Source: an uncultured Ruminococcus sp. (GTDB lineage Bacteria > Bacillota > Clostridia > Oscillospirales > Ruminococcaceae). Taken from it: DNA of 64,000 nt. The stretch's first letter is position 1. Each line of letters opens with the position of its first letter. The stretch lies in contig CAKSMF010000003.1 in NCBI GenBank assembly GCA_934474025.1, positions 124,001 through 188,000 of the forward strand, read 5' to 3'. The notes under the pieces were generated by a model. That model made no database searches. It was not told the origin of the DNA and worked only from the letters and a program-made list of their open reading frames with translations. The position numbers and the translations under genes were made by a program. Below are positions 58,032 to 64,000 of this stretch, piece after piece.

Positions 58032-58068
58032 AAAAAACCGTATTTTATCTAAAAAAGTACGGTTTTTT
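58032..58068 (+). terminator. Terminator of the DUF262/HNH gene
   Basis: A perfect 11-bp stem (58032-58042 with 58058-58068), rich in A at 5' and T at 3'. Confidence 0.88.
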
Positions 58069-58137
58069 ACTTTTGCACAAGTTAGTGCCTATAAACTAAT
58101 TTATATTGTAGATATTTCCGAAAATATTTTTATACTA

Positions 58138-58179
58138 TTGACATTTTAGTAAGCAAGTGATAATATAATAATGTTATTA
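58138..58179 (+). promoter_or_regulatory. Promoter and Fur-like operator of the feo operon
   Basis: TTGACA (58138-58143) followed after 17 bases by TAATAT (58161-58166). The -10 is embedded in GTGATAATATAATAATGTT (58157-58175), which contains the GATAAT-type hexamers of Fur boxes and a TAATAA-TG-TTATTA inverted repeat (58166-58179). An almost identical element precedes the solute-binding gene at 62601. Confidence 0.6.
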
Positions 58180-58208
58180 AATGCTAACCTTGCAGGAGGT
58201 GTTTATAT

Positions 58209-58418
58209 ATGCCTTTAACTATGGCAGATATAGGTAAAGAAAATATTATTAAAAAAATCGGAGGCAATCCAGAAACAAAAAAATTCCTTGAAAGTCTTGG
58301 GTTTGTATGTGGAGGTACTGTAACCGTTATCAGTGAAATTTCCGGCAATCTTATCGTGAATATAAAAAATTCAAGAGTCGCAGTAAGTCGTGAAATGGCT
58401 GTTAAAATAATTATATAG
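58209..58418 (+). CDS. feoA: Ferrous iron transport protein FeoA (first copy)
   Basis: 69 residues, one SH3-like FeoA domain. MPLTMADIGKENIIKKIGG, the FLESLGFVCGGTVTVISEISGNLIVNI core and SRVAVSREMAVKI are family features. FeoA is a small cytoplasmic partner needed for iron uptake by FeoB. CAGGAGG precedes the ATG. Unusual for the family are the Asn/Lys-rich insert near residue 20 and its distance from the second copy in sequence, so the two probably do different jobs. Confidence 0.85.
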   Translation: MPLTMADIGKENIIKKIGGNPETKKFLESLGFVCGGTVTVISEISGNLIVNIKNSRVAVSREMAVKIII

Positions 58419-58431
58419 GAGTTGATTTATT

Positions 58432-58650
58432 ATGACGCTTAAAGACCTTAAAGTAGGACAGACCGCCACCGTAAAAAGAATTTCTGGTACTGGTGCTGTT
58501 AAAAGACGTATAATGGATATGGGAGTTACAAAAGGAACTGAAATTCATGTTCGTAAGGTAGCACCTCTTGGTGACCCTATTGAAGTTACTGTTAGAGGGT
58601 ATGAACTTTCAGTAAGAAAGGCTGATGCCCAGATTATTGAAGTTGAATAA
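58432..58650 (+). CDS. feoA: Ferrous iron transport protein FeoA (second copy)
   Basis: 72 residues, a standard FeoA domain: TLKDLKVGQTATVKRISGTGAVKRRIMDMGVTKGTEIHVRKVAPLGDPIEVTVRGYELSVRKADA in outline. It starts 13 bases after the first feoA, with AGGAG upstream. Tandem feoA genes before feoB are common in Clostridia. Confidence 0.95.
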   Translation: MTLKDLKVGQTATVKRISGTGAVKRRIMDMGVTKGTEIHVRKVAPLGDPIEVTVRGYELSVRKADAQIIEVE

Positions 58651-58697
58651 TTTTTTTAGCAATCAGTTAGTTTTAACTAATGGAAAGGACTTGTTTT

Positions 58698-60845
58698 ATG
58701 GAAATTAAAATTGCTCTTGCCGGCAACCCTAACTGCGGTAAGACTACTCTTTTCAATGCACTGACCGGTTCTAACCAGTTTGTAGGTAACTGGCCGGGAG
58801 TTACAGTTGAAAAAAAGGAAGGTCATCTTAAAGGGCATAAAGATGTCATTATAACTGACCTCCCCGGAATATATTCACTGTCACCGTATACACTTGAAGA
58901 AGTAGTTGCCCGTAACTATCTTATAGATGAACAGCCTGACGCTATTCTGAATATCATAGACGGTACAAACCTTGAACGTAACTTGTATCTTACTACACAG
59001 CTTGTTGAAATCGGTATACCGGTAGTTGTTGCAATAAATATGATGGACGTTGTACGTAAAAACGGCGACGTTATTAAAACTGATGTACTTGCAAAAGAAC
59101 TCGGCTGTCCTGTAGTAGAAATTTCTGCTCTTAAAAATAAGGGTATAGATGAAGTTTCAAAGAAAGCCATTGAAGTTGCACGTGCTAAAAAGCAGATGAT
59201 TCCACAGCATAAATTCTGTGGTTGCGTAGAACACGCTATAGCTCATATTGAAGAAGCTGTATTACATAGCTATCCAGAAGAAAAACAGAGATGGTATGCT
59301 ATTAAGATTTTTGAACGTGATGAAAAGATTCTTAATAAGCTTCAGATTTCTGACAGTGTTAAAAATCACATTGAAAACGATATCAAATCGGCTGAAGATG
59401 AAATGGACGACGATTCAGAAAGCATCATCACTAATGAACGTTATGTTTATATAGCATCAGTAATCAAAAACTGTTACAAGAAGAAAAATAAAAATGGACT
59501 TACAGTTTCCGATAAGATAGATAAAGTTGTTACTAACAGATTCCTTGCACTTCCTATATTTGCATTGGTAATGTTTATTGTTTATTATGTATCTATTACA
59601 ACTGTTGGTTCATGGTGTACTGACTGGACTAATGATGTACTTTTCGGAGAATGGATTCCGGACGCTGTCAATGGATTCCTTGAAAAGATAAATTGTGCTG
59701 GTTGGTTACAAAGCCTTATAGTTGACGGTATTATAGGCGGTGTAGGTGCTGTATTGGGATTTGTTCCTCAGATGCTTGTACTGTTTATATTTCTCGCATT
59801 CCTCGAAGCTTGCGGATACATGGCAAGAATCGCATTTGTTATGGATAGAATCTTCCGTAAATTCGGACTTTCAGGAAAATCATTCATTCCAATGCTTATT
59901 GGTACAGGTTGTGGCGTTCCTGGAATAATGGCAAGCCGTACTATTGAAAATGAACGTGACCGTCGTATGACTATTATGACAACAACATTTATTCCATGTG
60001 GTGCGAAACTTCCAATTATCGGACTTATCGCTGGTGCTTTCTTTGACAATTCCGGATTAGTAGCTGTTTCAGCTTACTTTATAGGGGTTGCAGCTATAAT
60101 AATTTCAGGTATTATGCTTAAGAAAACAAAAATGTTCTCTGGTGACCCTGCTCCATTCGTAATGGAACTTCCTGCATATCACTTACCAACAGTAGGAAAT
60201 GTTCTACGTTCAATGTGGGAAAGAGGCTGGTCATTCATTAAAAAAGCCGGAACAATTATTTTGCTTTCAACAGTTCTTCTCTGGTTCTTACAGGGATTCG
60301 GTGTTGAAAACGGTTCATTTGGTATGGTAGAAGATTTGGAAAATTCTGTACTTGCAAAAATCGGTAATCTTTTCGCATGGATATTTGCTCCTCTTGGCTG
60401 GGGCGACTGGAAAGCTGCTGTTGCTGCTGTTACAGGACTCATCGCTAAAGAAAACGTTGTTGCAACTTATGGTACACTCTTCAACTTTGCCGGAGAGCTT
60501 TCTGAAAACGGTGATGAAATATGGGGTCAGTTTAAGACTTGCTTTACAGCACTTTCCGCATATTCATTCCTTGTATTCAACCTCCTTTGTGCACCATGTT
60601 TCGCAGCAATCGGTGCTATCAAACGTGAAATGAATTCTGCTAAATGGACTTGGTTTGCAGTTGGTTATCAGTGCGTATTTGCATATGCTATATCATTGAT
60701 AATATACCAGATAGGTTCACTTTTTTCCGGAAACGTTCACCCATTAGGACTTATAGTTGCAATAGCACTTGTAGCCTTTATGATATTTATGCTTGTAAAA
60801 CCTTATAAAGAAAATTCTGCTGAAGTTAAATCTGTGAGAGCGTGA
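58698..60845 (+). CDS. feoB: Ferrous iron transporter FeoB
   Basis: 715 residues from the ATG at 58698, served by GGAAAGGA. An ATG at 58680 precedes that site. The N-terminal G-protein domain has G1 GNPNCGKTT, G3 DLPGIYSL and G4 NMMD, and is followed by a helical GDI region and a membrane domain with two Gate motifs (CGYMARIAFVMDR ... GTGCGVPGIMASRTIENERDRR and AWIFAPLGW ... TGLIAKENVV). FeoB imports Fe(II) under low oxygen, fitting an anaerobe. A small Cys-rich membrane protein follows seven bases later. Confidence 0.97.
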   Translation: MEIKIALAGNPNCGKTTLFNALTGSNQFVGNWPGVTVEKKEGHLKGHKDVIITDLPGIYSLSPYTLEEVVARNYLIDEQPDAILNIIDGTNLERNLYLTTQLVEIGIPVVVAINMMDVVRKNGDVIKTDVLAKELGCPVVEISALKNKGIDEVSKKAIEVARAKKQMIPQHKFCGCVEHAIAHIEEAVLHSYPEEKQRWYAIKIFERDEKILNKLQISDSVKNHIENDIKSAEDEMDDDSESIITNERYVYIASVIKNCYKKKNKNGLTVSDKIDKVVTNRFLALPIFALVMFIVYYVSITTVGSWCTDWTNDVLFGEWIPDAVNGFLEKINCAGWLQSLIVDGIIGGVGAVLGFVPQMLVLFIFLAFLEACGYMARIAFVMDRIFRKFGLSGKSFIPMLIGTGCGVPGIMASRTIENERDRRMTIMTTTFIPCGAKLPIIGLIAGAFFDNSGLVAVSAYFIGVAAIIISGIMLKKTKMFSGDPAPFVMELPAYHLPTVGNVLRSMWERGWSFIKKAGTIILLSTVLLWFLQGFGVENGSFGMVEDLENSVLAKIGNLFAWIFAPLGWGDWKAAVAAVTGLIAKENVVATYGTLFNFAGELSENGDEIWGQFKTCFTALSAYSFLVFNLLCAPCFAAIGAIKREMNSAKWTWFAVGYQCVFAYAISLIIYQIGSLFSGNVHPLGLIVAIALVAFMIFMLVKPYKENSAEVKSVRA

Positions 60846-60851
60846 TGATTT

Positions 60852-61019
60852 ATGAGTATAGGAACTGTTATTACAGCGTTAATTCTTTTTTCAGTAATTG
60901 CCCTTATTTTAGTGAAAATGATTAAAAACAAGAAGAACGGAAAATCTTCATGCGGTTGCGGTTGTGAACATTGTGCTAATTCTTGTAATTGTCATACTGA
61001 TAAAGGAAAATCCAAGTAA
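60852..61019 (+). CDS. FeoB-associated small Cys-rich membrane protein
   Basis: 55 residues, too small for many gene finders. One transmembrane helix (about 3-22, IGTVITALILFSVIALILVK), a basic stretch, then a Cys cluster (SCGCGCEHC ... CNCH, seven Cys). This is the layout of the FeoB-associated Cys-rich protein family, proposed as the FeoC substitute in Firmicutes and possibly metal-binding. It begins seven bases after feoB and ends the operon before a strong terminator. The ribosome binding site is weak. Confidence 0.88.
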   Translation: MSIGTVITALILFSVIALILVKMIKNKKNGKSSCGCGCEHCANSCNCHTDKGKSK

Positions 61020-61024
61020 TAAAC

Positions 61025-61057
61025 ATAAAGCCGTATGTAATTATGCATACGGCTTTA
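61025..61057 (+). terminator. Terminator of the feo operon
   Basis: A perfect 13-bp stem (61025-61037 with 61045-61057), seven-base loop, followed by TGTTT. Confidence 0.9.
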
Positions 61058-61086
61058 TTGTTTGAAAAATATTTTAAATCAAAGTA

Positions 61087-61115
61087 TTGAAAAAAGTATT
61101 TTAATATGATATAAT
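61087..61115 (+). promoter_or_regulatory. Promoter of the PadR-family gene
   Basis: TTGAAA (61087-61092), 17-base spacer, TATAAT (61110-61115), extended -10 (TGA). Confidence 0.85.
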
Positions 61116-61171
61116 AGAAAAAATCAGAATAAATCTGATTAATATTATTAAAAAGAAAGGAAAGGTTTTTA

Positions 61172-61534
61172 ATGAAAATACATGAAAATTTTAAGCGTGG
61201 AACTGTTGAAATGGTTCTTCTCCACCTCCTCAGTGAACGTGAAATGTATGGTTACGAAATCCTTAACGAAATGAAAGAAAGAAGTAACGGACAGTTTGCA
61301 ATAAAGGACGGTTCTATGTATCCGATTCTTTACAGAATGATTGACAAAGGTCTTATAGAAGATGAACAGGTTCTTGTTGGTCGCAGACGTACAAGAGTTT
61401 ACTATCATATTACTGATTGTGGTAAGGAATACCTCAAGGGACTTACAGAAGAATATCGTCTTGCTACACAAGGCATTGACGAATTACTTAACAGCAAATC
61501 AAATGTTCCGTCAAGCAAACCTGTAAAAAAATAA
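61172..61534 (+). CDS. PadR-family transcription regulator
   Basis: 120 residues. A PadR winged helix: FKRGTVEMVLLHLLSEREMYGYEILNEMKERS, KDGSMYPILYRMIDKGLI and TRVYYHITDCGKEYL. PadR proteins of this short type are repressors that sense phenolics, drugs or cell-envelope stress and often regulate the adjacent transporter. Here it is alone between two terminators, so its target is not obvious. The feo operon upstream and nudC downstream are the nearest options. GAAAGGAAAGG precedes the ATG. Confidence 0.93.
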   Translation: MKIHENFKRGTVEMVLLHLLSEREMYGYEILNEMKERSNGQFAIKDGSMYPILYRMIDKGLIEDEQVLVGRRRTRVYYHITDCGKEYLKGLTEEYRLATQGIDELLNSKSNVPSSKPVKK

Positions 61535-61573
61535 GTATTGTATAAATTATAAATAATTTTGAATGAAATATCT

Positions 61574-61599
61574 CTCCGGTTATATACCGGAGTTTTTTT
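61574..61599 (+). terminator. Terminator of the PadR-family gene
   Basis: CTCCGGT (61574-61580) pairs with ACCGGAG (61586-61592), followed by seven T. Confidence 0.92.
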
Positions 61600-61600
61600 A

Positions 61601-61629
61601 TTGCAGTTTTTGAGAAAATGTGTTATAAT
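61601..61629 (+). promoter_or_regulatory. Promoter of nudC
   Basis: TTGCAG (61601-61606), 17-base spacer, TATAAT (61624-61629), extended -10 (TGT), directly after the terminator. Confidence 0.78.
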
Positions 61630-61664
61630 ATAGTTAATGTATTTCTAAAAAAAGGAATGATAAT

Positions 61665-62486
61665 ATGTTACAGGATATTATGCCGAAAAAACTTGATAAT
61701 CATTATTTATCAAACACTATACCTGAAAGTGACAGTATAATCTTTCATTTCAAAGGTAGTGATGTTCTTGTAAATAATACTGCATCACCGTTTCCGGTTT
61801 ATGATGAATTAAAATCAAAATATTCAATTTATCTGTTTTCGATAGATAATATTAAATATTTTCTTGCACGTGATATGGAAGTGGAAATTCCTGATAGTTA
61901 TTCATATCAGAATATAAAGAAACTCCGCAGTTCACCGAATGTAAGTAAAGAGGATTTTTTTGCATTATTTACTGCTTATCATCTTTCAGAATGGTATATA
62001 TCAAACTGCTATTGCGGACGTTGCGGACAGAAAACAGAACCTTATTATCCTCAACGTGCTTTGAGGTGTACAGGCTGTGGAAAGGTAATTTATCCACGTC
62101 TCAATCCTGCTGTAATCGCCGGTGTGATAAATGGTGACAAACTTCTTATAACTCACTATGTGCGAAACAGAGGTGTTACTACTAACGCACTTGTAGCAGG
62201 TTTTACTGAAATAGGAGAAACTCTTGAACAAACCGTCAGCCGTGAAGTTATGGAAGAAGTTGGACTTAAAGTTAAAAACATACGTTATTATAAGTCACAG
62301 CCGTGGGGATTTTCCGGAGGAATACTTGCCGGATTTTTTTGTGACGTTGATGGAAGTGATATTATAACACTTGACCACAGCGAATTGAGTAGTGCAGTAT
62401 GGACTGACAAAAATAATATCACTGGTCAGAATGATGATTACAGTCTGACTAATGAAATGATGATGTATTTCAAAAAAAGGGGATAA
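61665..62486 (+). CDS. nudC: NAD+ diphosphatase/NAD-cap RNA hydrolase NudC
   Basis: 273 residues. NudC splits NADH to NMNH and AMP and removes NAD caps from RNA. The zinc ribbon is CGRCG ... CTGCG (about residues 119-140), followed by YPRLNPAVI. The Nudix box is GFTEIGETLEQTVSREVMEEVGL (in outline, REVMEEVG being the catalytic part), and SQPW marks the NudC subgroup (here SQPWGFSGG, where SQPWPFPxS is usual). The ribosome binding site AAAGGAATG precedes the ATG. It is monocistronic. Confidence 0.93.
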   Translation: MLQDIMPKKLDNHYLSNTIPESDSIIFHFKGSDVLVNNTASPFPVYDELKSKYSIYLFSIDNIKYFLARDMEVEIPDSYSYQNIKKLRSSPNVSKEDFFALFTAYHLSEWYISNCYCGRCGQKTEPYYPQRALRCTGCGKVIYPRLNPAVIAGVINGDKLLITHYVRNRGVTTNALVAGFTEIGETLEQTVSREVMEEVGLKVKNIRYYKSQPWGFSGGILAGFFCDVDGSDIITLDHSELSSAVWTDKNNITGQNDDYSLTNEMMMYFKKRG

Positions 62487-62581
62487 ATATATTTTCTTAT
62501 ATTATAAAAGCTGGATTATTGGTGGAAGATTGAAAAAAATAATTATTAATGTGCTATTTGCATAAATCTACAATTTATTTA

Positions 62582-62619
62582 TTGACACTTTATTATATTT
62601 GTGATAATATGATAATGTT
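62582..62619 (+). promoter_or_regulatory. Promoter and Fur-like operator of the solute-binding gene
   Basis: TTGACA (62582-62587), 17-base spacer, TAATAT (62605-62610), overlapped by GTGATAATATGATAATGTT (62601-62619), which contains TGATAAT-A-TGATAAT. The element and its spacing from TTGACA match the feo promoter with one difference in 19 bases. Confidence 0.6.
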
Positions 62620-62644
62620 GGTTTAATAGTACAGGAGGTTTATT

Positions 62645-64000
62645 ATGAATATTAAAAAAATTATATCTATGTTATCTGCTTTTTGTATAACAGCCGGAGT
62701 GATTTCTGGTTGTGGAGATTCTAAAAAGTCAGATGATAAAAAGTACAATCTTGACCCTAAAAATCCAGTTGCTGTTACTATATGGCATTATTATAATGGC
62801 GTACAGCAGGAAAAATTTGATGATGCTATTATAAATTTCAATGAAACTGTAGGTCGTGAAAAAGGTATAGTTGTTGAGGCTTACAGCAAAGGCAGTATTG
62901 ATGAACTTTCTGAAAGCATACTTGCGTCAATGAGAAATGATGCAGGTGCAGATGAAGCTCCGGATATGTTTGCTTCATACTCTGATACAGCTTATAAAGT
63001 AGATGAAATGGGCTGTGCTGTTGACATTTCAAAGTATTTTACAGATGAGGAACTTAATGAATATATTGACGGTTATATAGAAGAGGGAAGAATAAGTACA
63101 GATAATAGTCTTAAAATTTTTCCTACTGCTAAAAGTACTGAAGTTATGATACTTAATTTTACCGACTGGGAAAAATTCGCAGAATCTGAAAACGTTTCCA
63201 CCGACGACCTTAAAACATGGGAGAGCGTTGTTGATACAGCAGAAAAATATTATGAATATACTGATAACCTTACTCCCGATATCAAGAATGACGGTAAAGC
63301 GTTTTTCGGACGTGATTCTATTGCCAACTATATGCTTGTTGGTGCTAAACAGCTTGGTGCGGAATTTGTGATACAAAAAGACGGAAAAGCAGTTCTTAAT
63401 ATTGATAAGGACGTAGTTCGCCGACTTTGGGATAATTATTATGTTCCATATGTTAAAGGTTATTTTTCTGCACAAAGTCGCTATCGTAGTGACGATGCAA
63501 AAATAGGTGAAATTATTGCCCTTATCTGTTCAACCAGCGGTTCTACATATTTTCCGGATACTGTAACAATTGATGATGATTATACATATCCGATAGAATC
63601 ACTTGTAATGCCTGTTCCTAACTTTGAGGGTACAGAACCATATATCGTACAGCAGGGTGCAGGAATGGTTGTTACAAAGTCTGACGAAAAAACAGAATAT
63701 GCGTGTACAGTATTCTTAAAATGGTTTACTGAAAAAGAACGAAACATATCTTTTTCAGTAGGTTCAGGATATATGCCAGTTAAAAAAGACGCTAATGAAG
63801 AAGAAATTGTTTTAGCAGAAACTTCCTCAATGGAAAATCAGACTCTTTCAAAAGCACTTAATGTTGCAGTTGACGAAATTAAAAATTATAAACTTTATGT
63901 TGCAAAGCCCTTTGATAACATATCTGAAACAAGAGCTTTTATAGGAGACTATATACAGGAAACTGCTCAGCAGAATTTTGCAGAAGCAGATGAAAGAATT
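62645..64000 (+). CDS. Lipoprotein solute-binding protein (family 1), 3' end outside the window
   Basis: The frame is open to the end of the window (452 codons seen). GGAGG precedes the ATG. A lipoprotein signal ends in VISGC (Cys23), then a linker rich in Ser/Lys/Asp, then the binding domain: VTIWHYYNGVQQEKFDDAIINFNETVG is the standard N-terminal lobe of family 1 (sugar-type) binding proteins, later EYACTVFLKWFTEKERN is the C-terminal signature. It should capture a substrate outside the membrane and pass it to an ABC permease, whose genes would lie beyond the window. Carbohydrates are the usual ligands. Its Fur-like promoter raises the possibility of another ligand. Confidence 0.9.
   Translation, partial: MNIKKIISMLSAFCITAGVISGCGDSKKSDDKKYNLDPKNPVAVTIWHYYNGVQQEKFDDAIINFNETVGREKGIVVEAYSKGSIDELSESILASMRNDAGADEAPDMFASYSDTAYKVDEMGCAVDISKYFTDEELNEYIDGYIEEGRISTDNSLKIFPTAKSTEVMILNFTDWEKFAESENVSTDDLKTWESVVDTAEKYYEYTDNLTPDIKNDGKAFFGRDSIANYMLVGAKQLGAEFVIQKDGKAVLNIDKDVVRRLWDNYYVPYVKGYFSAQSRYRSDDAKIGEIIALICSTSGSTYFPDTVTIDDDYTYPIESLVMPVPNFEGTEPYIVQQGAGMVVTKSDEKTEYACTVFLKWFTEKERNISFSVGSGYMPVKKDANEEEIVLAETSSMENQTLSKALNVAVDEIKNYKLYVAKPFDNISETRAFIGDYIQETAQQNFAEADERI

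Noticed and set aside
63029..63475. 148-codon minus-strand frame inside the solute-binding protein gene
   Set aside because: It is antisense to clear binding-protein sequence and has no supporting signals.
1..64000. CRISPR arrays, insertion sequences or prophage
   Set aside because: No regularly spaced repeats, transposase, integrase or phage structural genes were seen.

Overview
The window looks like chromosomal DNA of a low-GC Gram-positive bacterium of the class Clostridia, most plausibly a Ruminococcus-like member of the Oscillospiraceae. This placement is inferred from gene content and protein character: sortase B, SpoIID/SpoVD-like proteins, RqcH, the TrmK/YqfO pair, FeoA-FeoA-FeoB, and a MurE with the DNPR motif of meso-diaminopimelate enzymes. 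No rRNA or species marker is present. Recognisable promoters are sigma-A type with a 17-base spacer, very often with an extended TGN before the -10. No insertion sequence, prophage or CRISPR array is visible.

Region 1 (1-18.4 kb) is cell envelope and division. Two class B sortases (the first cut by the window edge) and a secreted SpoIID-like protein with its halves in swapped order lead into a reduced division/cell-wall (dcw) cluster: rsmH, ftsL, a PASTA penicillin-binding protein, murE, mraY, ftsW, murG, murA, divIB, ftsZ, then a large DivIVA-like coiled-coil protein. The cluster lacks mraZ, murF, murD, murC and ftsA. Two long non-coding stretches (3288-3751 and 5224-5535) contain several hairpins.

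Region 2 (18.4-24.6 kb) holds two small cysteine-motif proteins, the first behind a structured leader, then a compact set of RNA and DNA maintenance genes: a TrmK-Nif3 fusion, RlmA-type methyltransferase, RqcH, 3-methyladenine glycosylase and an AraC regulator. Region 3 (24.7-40.2 kb) holds a bacterial tyrosine kinase with a PHP-type phosphatase, a GH25 lipoprotein, a CPC-type metal ATPase with a SmtB-like operator, an ECF sigma/anti-sigma pair, a ThrE-type exporter, a low-molecular-weight tyrosine phosphatase, a PAS-(degenerate GGDEF)-EAL protein, a flippase and an unusual YqeG-type HAD/VanW fusion behind a (beta/alpha)8-barrel gene.

Region 4 (40.2-49.7 kb) has a tRNA-Ser(CGA), a beta-CASP metallo-hydrolase, a CotH-type surface protein, smpB and, on the minus strand, a tightly overlapping four-gene operon: SLOG-like protein, DUF434 protein, KptA/Tpt1 RNA 2'-phosphotransferase and GNAT acetyltransferase. 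This operon is the best candidate for an undescribed system here, an NAD+-linked RNA repair or RNA-damage response module. Beside it lies a decayed tandem copy of the GNAT gene tail. Region 5 (49.9-64 kb) has two MATE exporters (one behind an attenuator-like leader, one divergent from an AraC regulator), an ABC-F ATPase, an M15 peptidase, an orphan DUF262/HNH (GmrSD-like) protein, an feo iron-uptake operon with a small Cys-rich partner, a PadR regulator, NudC and the start of a lipoprotein solute-binding protein. The feo operon and the solute-binding gene share an almost identical promoter/operator element.
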